Assembly: GCA_013397115.1 (NCBI GenBank)
Contig: VWZW01000509.1
Coordinates: forward strand, 186,001-250,000
Direction of reading: 5' to 3'
DNA: 64,000 nucleotides
Source: Edolisoma coerulescens
Lineage: Eukaryota > Chordata > Aves > Passeriformes > Campephagidae
Shown: positions 13,701-25,000 of the stretch, piece by piece
Position numbering within the stretch: position 1 is the first letter of the stretch
How the letters are laid out: the number at the start of each line of letters is the position of its first letter
Notes under the pieces: generated by a model
The model's database searches: none
What the model saw: the letters and a program-made list of their open reading frames with translations, nothing else
Told to the model about the DNA's origin: nothing
Translations under genes and position numbers: made by a program

Positions 13701-16521
13701 GAGCACTGGAAACCGTGGAGCCACAATGTGTTGTCTGGCTGATGGTGCATCCAAAGTTCATCTGGAAGTTGAGAGGGGCTGCAGGAAGGCATCACATACA
13801 CCTGAGAGATAACGATGTAAATCAGGCTTTGTGGTAATTAAGGTATGTGTGGTGAAAACAGAGGCAGATGCATGTTTAGATTAGAGAGTTGTGCTAGACA
13901 TGATAGGTGCTGAAACTTCAAGAATTGATTGCCAAATTTGTTGTTATTCCCATTCTGGGCAGAGAGTTTGGAGCAGAAGAGTCATTAGCAGCACCTCTCT
14001 CAACAGGTACCAATGCAATGATTAGTAGAACACCTGAAATCATGCTGTGCAGCCCTCTGGAGCACTGGCTGCTGGCGTGGCAGTATAATTTTCTCTTACA
14101 TTTTGTCCTTTACCTCCTGATCTCCTAAAATGATATTTTTCCACCTCCTTTTGTCCTAACCCCTGAGACTAAAATGAAACATATGACAGCCTTCAGTTCG
14201 CAGGGTCAGTAGGAATATTCACTTGCTGAGGGTTAATCACACATCAAAGAGGCATTTTAAATGGCCATTTTAACCCTGCAACACTCTGGCATGTACCAAA
14301 GAAAACCGTACTGGCAAGGATCAGTGTTATTCCCAATGTTGTCTCCCCAGCTTCATTTATGACAAGAACTTGTGCTTTTAATTTATCATAGTTCCGTCCT
14401 GAAGCCTGGTGTTGTCATGTAAAGCCAAACAGAGCAGATGTTGTTATGATGATGATTATTAACATTATTATTATTGATGTTTATAAATTAAAGCCTGTTT
14501 AGGGGAGCAGTCACCTGCCTGTTTGAGTTCCGTGGAACTGACAGGACCACTGAGATCCCCACGCTTGTTTAGAGGCTGATTCAAATAGGGATGAACCTGA
14601 ACATATGTTTAATTTCTTCACTAGAGGTATGCAAAGTCTCATTTTCTTCATGGGACAAACCTTTGCTCCTTCCAGCCAGACCATGCAGGCATAAATCACA
14701 CCGAACAGCCAAAGAAGCCTCTCCCTGCAAAAATTCCCGGATTGATCAAACTTAACACCTAATTACAGAGCTGGTGAACCTACTTACACTGAAGGCGGAT
14801 TGAAAGGCTGCCTGAAACATCATGGGTTGAGATGCCTTTGTCGGGAGCATTGTGCTGTGATGTGTAACGTGGGTAGATTCCTGTGGGATGTTGACAGTTT
14901 GTGGGAAATGCATGTAGGAGGAACTGGGTTACGAAGACCAGGAGGTTTAATTTTTTTTCCGCTCTCTCATTGTACAGCATGTGGGCTTGGAGATTTTTGG
15001 GGTTTGGTTTGTTTTGTTGGCTTTTTAAGGTATGGGAAAGGAAGAGCTTCTGGTTTTGGAAAAATCTGGCCACCACGTGCAGCATGTCATGAGCTGCTCG
15101 TTCCTGAAGGTTCGATACTACACTGGTCCTACCCTCCCAAAAGGATGCTGGTTGATGCTCCTGAAAGCCCTAATGTTCCTTTTTTTGCTCATGGCATTTA
15201 TATTGAGTGCTAATCACTTGTTAAGATTATGGATTTATGTAATAAATTAATTAGCTCTGCAACGTTTCCTCCACACTCTCTGCCTGCCAGTCTGTCTCTG
15301 CTGGGACTTGTTCGTTTTTTTCCAAACAGTTACAAATGGCTCTCAGTATTATTATTTGCTTTTAAATAATTTGTCAGGCTAATATTTTTTTCCCTTTCAC
15401 TCCAGAAGTGGATTTTCTCCTGTGTGTTATCCCAGCCTGAGGCACAGGGAAGGTGTGATTTGGGTCTGCACTGGCAGTGGGTTTTCCACACACAAACACG
15501 CAGAGTTTAAAGTTCCTTGGCTTACAGCAATGCAAGGACAGGGCCAGAGGCTTTGCCATTGGAAAAGGATGAATCTTGCCTTCATTAACAGCTTAGGCCT
15601 AGTATCAACAGGACACGAGATATCCAAAGTCATAATGCCACCAGTTATAGAAAAACCATTTTCATGGTACCCTCCCTCCCATGCTGTCTCTTCCCTCTCC
15701 TGAAGGTATGCTGGAACTGGCACATGATATCAGAGCAGGATCTGTTTAATCTAGAGATGGTGTTTACAACTTCCTGAAAAATATTTCTTGAACTTTATGA
15801 ATTTGCATATTCTGGTTTTCTTTATATGCATTCAGTCCATTTTAATTCTGCTAGAACAAAGAATTACAGATAATAATTTTGTATTGGTGTTGTGAGAAAA
15901 AAATAGTCTTTTATCACTCCTTATGGATTTTTATCATGTAATGTTTCCACTTTTTTGAACGAGAGAAACATTGAATAGGAGCACAGGATATTTCATTTGT
16001 ATTAGAGTCATCATATTGAAACCTCTAATATATTCCTTCTTATTTTGTCTTTAAATTAAATGGACCTAATCCTTTTTATCTTTTCACATAGAAAATTCTT
16101 CTTTCCTCTATTTATTTTAATTATTTTTTATCTGAATCCCCTCTGTTGCTGTATTATCTCCTCTAAAAGCACTGACCAAAACTGAACACAGTGTCCCTGT
16201 TGGCAGTGCATTATTCATTTACCTATCACATTATGCTGTTTATAATGTTTTCCACCCTGTGTCTTACGCCTCATAATACACAATTTGTCATTTTTTTCCC
16301 ACAGATTCCACACTCTACAGAAGCTTTCCTGCAGAGCTGTTGTCAGGAGTGAACCAGCCCTTATCCAGAGTGTAGCGTTTTATAAGTTAATAAAGTGTCT
16401 GTGACGTTCCAAATTCTTCTTACTAATCGTTAATGCTTCTCATTTATCAGCATGTACTGGGCTGCCATTCACCTGGCCTTGTTGGGGTTGTCACCACATT
16501 TTTCTTCAATTTTAGCCAGCA
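7761..16521. other. Long non-coding stretch, no gene seen
   Basis: About 8.8 kb of sequence without a convincing gene. Overlapping open frames at 8445-8861, 11215-11822, 12194-12553 and 14780-15213 occur in several frames at once in locally GC-richer DNA, which is typical of chance. A very strong isolated splice acceptor with a TACTAAT branch motif sits at about 12038. An ATT-rich patch lies at 14445-14476. Confidence 0.45.
14445..14476. repeat. Interrupted ATG/ATT trinucleotide repeat
   Basis: ATGATGATG passes into ATTATTATT units with one interruption. It is simple-sequence DNA. Confidence 0.7.
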
Positions 16522-17062
16522 ATGTGTTCAGTTCTGAGCCCCTCACAACAAAAAACGTGTTGAGGCTCCGGGGTGTGCCAGAGAAGGGCAGTGGAGCTGG
16601 GGAAGGGGATGGAGCACAAATCTCATTATCAGCAGCTGGGGGAGCTGGGGGTGTTTAGCCTGGAGAAAATGAGGCTCAAGGAGGGATCTCATCACTCTCT
16701 ACAACTCCCTGACAGGAGGTTTTGACCAGGTGGGCATTGGTGTCTTCTCCCAAGTAGAAAATTACAGGGCAAGAGAAGAAAGTCTCCCTCAAGGGAAGGT
16801 TTAGATTGGATATTAGGAAAAATGTCTTCACAGAAACAGCTGTCAAGCACTGAAACAGGCTGCCCAGGGAAGTGGTGGAATTAGCAACCCTGGAGGTGTG
16901 TAAAAGACCAATAATTTGTCTTCTATATATTAATTATTACATATTAAAGTGTGGATGTGGCATTGAGGGACATGGTTTAGAGGTGGATCTGGCAGTGCTG
17001 GGTTAACAGTTGAACCCGATGATCTCCAATTCCTTTTCCGACTCAAACGACTCTGATTCTCT
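16522..17062 (+). repeat. CR1 LINE 3' end, sense, with internal insertion
   Basis: About 540 bp of CR1. The order is GTGTTCAGTTCTGAGCCCCT, a GAGAAGGGCAGTGGAGCTGG region, TTTAGCCTGGAGAAAATGAG, CACTCTCTACAACTCCCTGA, GGTTTAGATTGGATATTAGG, ACAGGCTGCCCAGGGAAGTG and a degenerate octamer end (CGACTCTGATTCT). It is the same general CR1 type as the copy at 46143-46497. It differs by a 40-bp AT-rich block at 16909-16948 that the other copy lacks. Confidence 0.93.
16909..16948. other. 40-bp AT-rich insertion inside CR1
   Basis: In the CR1 at 46143 the sequence AAAAGACATGTAGAC is continuous. Here AAAAGAC is separated from GTGTGGATGTGG by 40 bp of AT-rich sequence. The insert contains the inverted words AATAATT and AATTATT. 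Similar short words (TAAAAG and TTAAAG) at the two borders could be a decayed target duplication. Its origin is unknown. Confidence 0.7.
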
Positions 17063-17076
17063 GTGTGTGTGTGTGT
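17062..17076. repeat. (TG)7 microsatellite at CR1 end
   Basis: A run of TG dinucleotides immediately follows the degenerate CR1 octamer end. Confidence 0.8.
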
Positions 17077-19694
17077 TCTGCAGATGCTCTCCCATAAGCA
17101 CACATCCCTTTCTCAGGTTCATTCCCATCAGTAGCTCTGCTAGAAGACACCCCAGCTCAGTTTCTGCCAGGCCATCTGGGTTCTTTGTTCTTGCTCTGCA
17201 TCTCACGCCTCTGTGCTGTGCTCCGGTTGTCAGCGCAGAGCTGGCACCGGGGCTGGTGCAGACACATCCAAGCTGCCTCTGAACTGGCTGGCCCAGGTGG
17301 AGCTGGCAGCAGTGTGGGAGGCTGAGAGCTCTCCCCGAGGTAGCTGTGATGATCTCTGTGCTGATACACCTACCCTCCTGCAGCACGGGAGCTACACCAG
17401 CAAAAAATGACTCACGTAAAGCTCCTCAGTCTCCAGCTGCACCTCTGAGTGCAACTTGTGCATGGCCCTCATATTTCAGCCGTGAGGAGGGTTTCTCCAG
17501 CATCCTGGGCTCCCATGTGAAAAGTGGGAAAAAAACCCACTTTATCAGAGGCTTTTGGATAGTTCTAGTGCATAATATCCACTGAGGTAACTCCACTGAT
17601 TCTAGATTCTTTTAGGCCTCCAACTAGCAAAACTCATAATCCTTTGCTTAATATTGAGCTACCACCCGTGGGATTTTTCCCATGCTCACATGCAAAGGCG
17701 TGCTCCTATGTTGAACTCACTGACATCTTTCCATTTGAGTACTTGGCTGTTTTATGGGATGCAAGCTTCACATTTCAATTTCTAAAAAGTTCATTTCTGT
17801 GGCCTGCAAGCAGGTTCTGTGGTGCTGTGCTAGAAATGCTGCTCACTGATAGCGGGAAATGTTGGCTGCACTACCTTTCTAAACTCTGGCCAAAAGAGCA
17901 TTCAGATTAAGCAATAATTTAAGCAACATCATGAGGAATGGGGAGAGCACATGGCCAGTTAGTCACCAGAGGTACAGACGCAGGCAGAAAGTAAATCCCC
18001 AACCTGTTATAGTAATGCACTTAGTTACTGGAAATGCAATATGAGCCTACTTTCATGAGCAAGGATGAAAGAACTTGTTTAACCTTTGTACAGCATTTTC
18101 CACCCACACACACCAGTGACATCAGATGCCTCGTATAGGTAAAAAACAAGTCAGCATTTGGGAGACTCCCAAACAAGAGACAGAGATAACCCCTTTACCT
18201 CCAAGTTTGTGCATTTAACACACTTGTGGTGGGTCACTTGAAACTTCTTGCTACTTATTCCTGGATCCTAATGACTCTGACAGAAAACCCTTCAGCCCTG
18301 TGCATAAAGCACTGGATGTGAAGCACTTACTGGAAGGTATTTTATGTTTTGCATGCAGTATAAAGTAGGGCTTTTGCATTTAAATTGGGGGATATTTTAC
18401 TTTTCAATATCCTGCAGATGGAATCATTGGCACTGGAGAGGGATTTTCACAAGGCCAGTCATTAGCTGGCCTTTAAGTAAGAGCATAAAGCCTGGGAATG
18501 GGAGTTTGAGAGAGCACTGCTGAGCCAGCTGAGCAGGGCACAGGCTGGGTGCATCTGGCTCTGTGCAGCACCTGGGTGGATTTCAGTCCACTTCAGTGTC
18601 ACTTAAAAAGTCCTGCAGGATTTCTGAAGTTCAAGATTTCCTGAGCAACTCCATGCTAACCTTTGTGTTACTTTCAATACAGGTTGGGGCTTAGTTCCTG
18701 TGTGTCCCAACATGCAATAGGAAAGGATTTGGTTTTAATTGACGGTTTTGATTTTTGTGAACAATCTGATTCCTCTTTCCTCCCTCCTGCTCTCCTCCCA
18801 CCCCCCAAAAAGGCTTGATAAATAAACTTTGAAGTCCTGGGAGAAGTAGCATGTGTTGGTGAAGGGAGAAGGGGGTGGCAGAGGTGGTGGAAGGAGCTCA
18901 GTTTGTCAACACAACCGCCAGGAAGCAAGTTATTTATAAGGCTTGTGGTGGAGAGGGGGCCAGCCCACATGTTTTTAAAAAAGGGCTTAACTAATTGCAT
19001 GGCACAGCTAATTCTGGTATTTGTAAACACATTTCACTCTGTCTTGGCGGACAGAGGAAGAGCTAAAAGGGGATCACAGTTCAGGGCATGACAAGTCCAT
19101 CTCTATGCCCAGGTGCTGCCTGTGCAGGTGCCCAGCTTTCTCTGGACTGCAGCGATGCTCCTGCCAAGGACTTTGCTGTCCCTAGGCAAAGTATGAATGG
19201 AGGTACATGGGAACTGATGCTTCCTCGGAATTCAAAAATCCTTTATCTGAATCACGGCTCTGACAATGTTCAGCCTAAATTCTGAATGCATTCTTAAACC
19301 ACAGAATGTCTCATTTTCAGCAGGGTTTCATGACTCTATCAAAGAGGAAATTGACTGTGAGAGGCATATGACCATGAGACTATACTTGGCTGGACTGACA
19401 TCAAAAGAAGTGAATTTTTGACACACAAAGATTTTTAAATCCACTGATTCAGTACAGTCACATTTAGATTTATTTTTTTTCTGTGTAGAGCATATAGTGA
19501 GCTATTCTTGTGGGTTGAATGGCACTCTAAGTCCCATGATGGAGGCATGACATGGACTTGACACTGCTGCTACATTCCTAGGGTCAACAGCCATGTGAAG
19601 GCTGTATCCTCCTCAGCTAAAAAAAGGTCCAAAAAGTAGCTTTATCTCAACAGGGATAGTCTGCAATTTAATGCTTGGCCAGGCAAACTCAAAT

Positions 19695-19782
19695 CATATG
19701 TGTGTGTCTTTGTATATATATGTACATACATATATATATGCACATATATTTATGCATAGAAATATACATATATGTACATAAA
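19695..19782. repeat. TA/TG-rich imperfect microsatellite
   Basis: Interspersed TATATA, TGTACATA and CATATATAT words. The tyrosine- and isoleucine-rich open frame across it is an artefact of the dinucleotide repeat. Confidence 0.85.
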
Positions 19783-19977
19783 CAACAGTATTGCACTCTT
19801 AAATACAGTTATATTTTAATTTCACTTTCTTATAATAAAAAACGTAAATCACACAAGTCTATCTCCTTTTTTTTCCTTAAAGAGCAGTAAAAGTCATAAA
19901 CACGTGACATAGCAGATATGCAAGTGTTTGTACTTTATTTTTATACTTGGAAAAGTATATTTTTAAAAGACACATTT

Positions 19978-20024
19978 TAATAATTATTATAATAACAATA
20001 ATAATAATAATATTAGTAGTAATA
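19978..20024. repeat. (AAT)n trinucleotide repeat
   Basis: TAATAATTATTATAATAACA passes into a run of AATAATAAT units and TAGTAGTAAT. Confidence 0.85.
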
Positions 20025-20980
20025 GATAAAAATCCATGCTTAGGTCTACCTTGCTAAAGAAAAGGAAAGAAGAGAGAAGCTGCAATGGGTATTGCTGTAG
20101 AAACCCCCTGAGTTATGTCCATTTGCTGGTTAGAAAACTAAAATCACTTCAGGGAATTCGTCCTGCCCTTCATCCTCTGGGTGTGATCCCACTGGGATCC
20201 TGCAGAGCTCTGGAAGTGCAGCAGTCAGAGCTCCAGCTGGGGATGTGCCATCACCATCAGGAACCTCACAGGCAGCGTGGAGGGAAACTTCTGGGTGCAA
20301 TTCTGGGCCTGTTGACGTTGGCAGGTGTCTTGCAACTGGATGCAATGGAAACAGAATTTAATCCTCTTTGTCCAGAAGAGAGGTTAGGAATCAAAATTAA
20401 TACCCAGGCGCAAAACTGTGGGAATTTTATACTCTCGGTTGTCAGGGGACCTGCTCTTGGTCTGGAAGGTCACAGGATGAACCAGGAAAGGAAGTGATAG
20501 AAGAAAATTCAGTGGCAATTTCACTGTTTTCCTGGTGTTCCAGAGAGGTAGGAAATTAGGACCAGTTATAATTTAAATGTATCTTGCTGGCAAGATTTAC
20601 CAGAACTTTCCCACACCTGATATTGACAGTATGTATTTGACAACTTTTACTCTCCTTAAAACAAAACAAAAGACATCCAACAGCAAACCTGGAAAGCTAC
20701 ATTTAAAAAACAAGAAGTTTTATAAGAAACAAGCATTTGGAAAAGACCTTTTAGAGGGCACTTTGGTACCCTAAAATGCAGGACACTCTGTGCCCTTCCA
20801 ATATTGCATAAAAATGATGGAATTTACTGCACCCCAACATCATCGCGAAGGGCGTTCCTTCCTAGCCAGCAGGACATGACACTGGAAGCACACCAAAAAG
20901 AGCACTTACTTAAAAATTACAATTCCTATTTAGCCTGTGAAGTCTTACAAATAGGGGAGGATTAAATGGAATTCCTATTT

Positions 20981-21020
20981 TGTGTATATATATATATGTA
21001 TATATATATATATGTATGTG

Positions 21021-21051
<31 letters not shown>

Positions 21052-21052
21052 G
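20981..21052. repeat. (TA)n microsatellite with TG interruptions
   Basis: About 70 bp of alternating TA with a few TGTA/TGTG interruptions. The later half is self-complementary and could extrude as a cruciform. Confidence 0.92.
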
Positions 21053-22240
21053 AAACCAGATATTTTAGCAATCTGTGTCACTTCTCAGGCGAATTAGAAC
21101 AGAAATGTATTTAGGGATGCATAAAGAAATTGTATTTCCATTTAAGCAGTAAAAAGGGACAGTACAAACTTCCATTTCAGTCTTTGGTTTTATTTTTAGT
21201 CTAGTTTTATTTAGTCTAATATTTATATTCCTGCACAGAGACAATGTATCAGCAAAATCTGTCCTGACCCTACAAAATACAAAAATTGTCTACAGTAATT
21301 TGCAAAGGTGTCTGAGCCCAGCATTCCTCACTGGACAGTTTGCTGAATGCAACCTAGTGCTGCTCTTCCCCAAGGATCATAAATAATGTTTTCACTGGAG
21401 GTACAGGAGGCTTCTTGACTTTAATACTCTCCCACATCCATATCAGGCTAATCTCTGTTCTATATTCTTGTGTTAATCAAAATAAGTGAAACCAAGCAAC
21501 ATCCGAGTTCCCAACTATGATTTCTGGCTGATATTTTCCCCAGGAATAAATTCAGGCAGTCAAATCCCAGCACTCCCCTCCAGTTCAATTTGTAAAAACA
21601 CAATTTTATGCTCTCAGTGTTGGATTGCAGTTTCTTGGGATTTTACCTATGTTCTGAACCATGATCAACAAATGATAAATTGATCTCATCTGCAGATGCT
21701 ATCAGTCTAACATGTAAAAATGACTTTGGCTAATTATTTAAATTGGTTGCAAACAATTATAATGAGACTTTTTAATGTGAATTTATTTTTAAATGATATG
21801 TAATTATCTTAAATTGGGACAAGTGTTTAAACTGGCAAGCAAACTAATTGACACAAATGTCTCAAAGCCATGATCTCTTGTCTAGGAGAGGAAATGCTAA
21901 AGTAAAACTGACAGTGGATGAAACCATAGGGTTTGTAGAACTTATTTATGCAGAGAGTCTATAATATCTTAATGTCAAATTAGTCAATCCATTTCAACCA
22001 AGTATGTTCTTTCTAGGCTGAGAATGGATCCAAACCAGAAATCTGTATTTCAGAAACGTTTGCTTTAAAAATTCTGATTCTCTATGCATTTTATGGACTT
22101 TGGGTAGAAGTGGATCAAAAATTCCATGGAGAGCAGTTCCAGCACCAGTGATCCATAGGTGAAGCTGCATGCTAGCCTTGATCAGGCTGTGTTGCAAGTA
22201 TTGTGAAACCGCAATATTTGTTTTGAAAAAGGCACAAATC

Positions 22241-22260
22241 CTGAGGCTCGAAAGCCTCAG
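22241..22260. other. Perfect 8-bp hairpin followed by T-run
   Basis: CTGAGGCT, loop CGAA, AGCCTCAG form a fully paired GC-rich stem. A run of nine Ts begins a few bases downstream. It resembles an intrinsic terminator in shape, but nothing links it to a transcript. Confidence 0.6.
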
Positions 22261-23527
22261 CCACTTTTTTTTTGATTAACAAATTATTTCTAGCATTGAA
22301 GCACTAACTTCTTTTTTTTCTGTACAAAGCACGGGCTTGACTTATTAATAGAAAATCATAATTAGACTCAAATTTGTATCTTCTCTTTTAGATATTTGTA
22401 GGGCAGAGGTGGCATTTAATCAGGGAAGACAGAGACCGGAGTTTTTCATTCTCAACCTACCAAGCCGTGGTGCTGCCCTGCAGAAATCTCTCACGTCTCC
22501 CATGTTCCAGGCAACAGCAAACGAGCCCATGCTCTTCCTGCTCAGATGACCAGCTGGGTAACAGTTAATCCTGACATTTTAAATAGAACTGACAATTCAA
22601 CAATAGTTGCTACAGCTGTGAGAGAGTTCATTACGCCAAGGGACCGCATCCACAATGCACAATGGAAGCGAATCTGGGGAGGATTTGAATAAAAAGGAGC
22701 TGAGCTGTTTGGAGGGGAAATGTGGAAGATTAAATGGAGTCAGGAGCATGAAGGCTGCCTTTGTGTAAATATGGACATATGAAAAGAGGTTGTGGATGGG
22801 ACTGAATTTCACCACGGAGGTGGGCTCCTCATGCACAGCCTCTGTGGGCTGAGCTTCCCCATCAGACCTGGATTTTGCCAGAGTGCAGCACAGCAGGAGG
22901 AAGCTTCAGGCAGAGCTGTGGTACAGAGGAGCAGCTCAGGAGGCCAAATAAACAAAGAGAGTATTGGACACCTAGAAAGAGCACATTTTTAAATTCTTTT
23001 TCCATCATTTAATGGATCCTAGAAGAGAAACTCTCTGTTCAGGATGATCTGTCAAGGCAGATTTCAACCGTGCTGTATTGGCATCCTCAGAAAGCCCTTG
23101 CCTAGATGTTGGTTGATAACCAATATTAAAGAAAGGTGGGCAGACAGTAATGGGCTGAAGGGGCCAACAGGCTAAAAAACATAATTCAAAACTACATGAA
23201 AATGTGTATTAGGCTACTGGGTGAGCTGTCCAGTACCCAGGTGTTGCATGAGCCAGCCTAAGGAGAGATGTATGAAACAAACCTGCACAGAGAGTCCTTA
23301 GAAGGCAAGGAGCACATTAAACCACATCAAGGCCTCTGTGAGCTGCTTGTCAAAAGTTAACAGGCAGCTTGCTTAAAGAGCAGTGGTGATGATAAGAGAG
23401 ACAGAGATAGAGAATGTAATTGGCTAAAAATAATTTTACTGCCAGAATGGTCTTTTGAACTGCTTACTGTAGCTTCCTGGCAAGTTATTTGCAATTTCAG
23501 GCTGCATTTAGCAAAGTTTCATTTGTA

Positions 23528-23590
23528 ACAAAAAAAAACCCAAACCACCCCCCCCCACCCCCCCAAAAAAAAGAAAAGAAGCAAAGAAGC
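23528..23590. repeat. A-run to C-run low-complexity tract
   Basis: An A-run, CCCAAACCACC, two C-runs and then another A-rich run. This is simple sequence of a type that recurs in the window. Confidence 0.85.
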
Positions 23591-24067
23591 AGCTCTAATC
23601 CTATGTGTCTGCTAAGAAAATAGTACTAGCTGACAAGAGGAAAATATGACCTGGCCAGCAGTGTTACCAGCTTTTGATCTTTTGGAAAAACAGACTGGAT
23701 GAAAAGAGAGGGAGTGTGTGAAAGGTGTGTGATGGTGTGTTGCTGAAGGGGCGAGGGATGAGTGGGTTGTGGTAGTTGTTTTTAAATTGTATTAATAAAA
23801 TGTTTGCAAAAAGGACTCATGTGTCGGTGACATCCTTCCTGAGCCAAAAGGAAGAAAGAAGAGAAGCCAGTCCCACCTGCAGCCCATCAGCTCCCATCAC
23901 GGCTGTTGGGATAAGAGGGATACAGCGCTGTAGTCCCAGGTGAGATGCTGAAGATGAGACCCTTGGAAGCATCACAGTGGCCTGGCTTCAAAACTGATGG
24001 TGCACCAATAGCCCTGGAATTGTTTCACACACCTGGCACGAGGTTTTCTCCCCAAAGCAGGAAAAAA

Positions 24068-24140
24068 AATCATAGAATGATGTGGCTTGGAAGGGACCTT
24101 AAAGATCCTCCAGTTCCAGCCTCCCTGCCACAGGCAGAGA
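24068..24140 (-). repeat. CR1 LINE 3' tip, antisense fragment
   Basis: AATCATAGAATGATGTGGCT, then TTGGAAGGGACCTTAAAGAT and CCTCCCTGCCACAGGCAGAG read as the reverse complement of the last 70-80 bp of a CR1. The orientation is opposite to the copy at 1066-1361, which has a matching end type. Confidence 0.9.
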
Positions 24141-24191
24141 TTGGGTGGCCACCGTGCCCTGTGGCTCCTGAGAAATAACCTCAGAAATATT

Positions 24192-24214
24192 TTTCTCAGA
24201 AATAATCTGAGAAA
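24192..24214. other. Perfect 9-bp hairpin in short tandem repeat
   Basis: TTTCTCAGA, loop AATAA, TCTGAGAAA. It lies in a small region where CTCAGAAATA-like words recur (about 24168-24221), so the inverted arm may have arisen from repeat shuffling. Confidence 0.6.
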
Positions 24215-24973
24215 TAATTTTGTATCAGCCAGGACTATGCTTTAATTAGGCACAGCAGTATTGTTTGAAAAACCTCGCAACACACTGGCCATGGCTGATA
24301 TTAAGAGAACCCAAAAAATTATGAGAGAGGCACTCATATATGGCTTTTTTTTCCATTGTTCTTTATACAATCCAGTGCCTTCAGAGAGTAGCTGTGCTGT
24401 TTGTTTATTATTGTTATTAGCTTTTATTAGATTCAATGCAACTTACCTCAGAGTCCCTCTGTGTTTCAGTTTCTGTTTTGACACCATTATTTGTACTGAG
24501 GAAAATTTCCATATATTGTGGAAATTATTATAAAGTAAATTATTATCGGATAAATTATTAAAATTTCTTATATAATATTTTAATAAATAATGACCAATTG
24601 TTGAAAACATATTCAATGTAGATACTTCTGCAGCTGGCTGAGGGGAGAGCAAGCAATTTTAGCAGCTACGAAATGTTTATATTAGTGGTATCTATAGGAA
24701 AATCGAGGGTTTTTTTAATACAAACTAAGCAATACTTTGATTCAGACACAGTTTTGAGGTAAAGATCTGTAGCAGTTCTAGCAGTTGGTTGACACTGCAT
24801 CTATCTACCGCGGTAGCTGAAACAATTCCTTTTTATAAATGCAAAAATGCGGTAGAGTTGAATGATACTTTTTTGCTGTGCAATTAAATTGTTAAGGTCG
24901 ACATTTCAATTACCATCATTAGCCCTTAGCCTGAACACCCCACTGAGAGGGATGGAATCAGTTTACAACCACA

Positions 24974-25000
24974 CAGAGAGCCCTGGCTTCAGGCTCTCTG
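24974..25000. other. Perfect 9-bp inverted repeat
   Basis: CAGAGAGCC and GGCTCTCTG are separated by a 9-nt spacer. The stem is GC-rich. There is no associated gene. Confidence 0.6.

Larger units (their letters stand above)
17077..24067. other. Long non-coding stretch, no gene seen
   Basis: AT-rich sequence with several microsatellites (listed separately). Open frames at 17003-17410 and 20036-20497 overlap other frames and show no conserved motif or splice support. I see no gene here. Confidence 0.45.

Noticed and set aside
19675..19890. Tyr/Ile/His-rich frame
   Set aside because: It is a translation of a TA/TG microsatellite.
20036..20497. 153-codon plus-strand frame
   Set aside because: No acceptor, donor or recognisable domain. 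Another frame on the opposite strand is also open, and the start is an internal alternative codon in AT-rich DNA.
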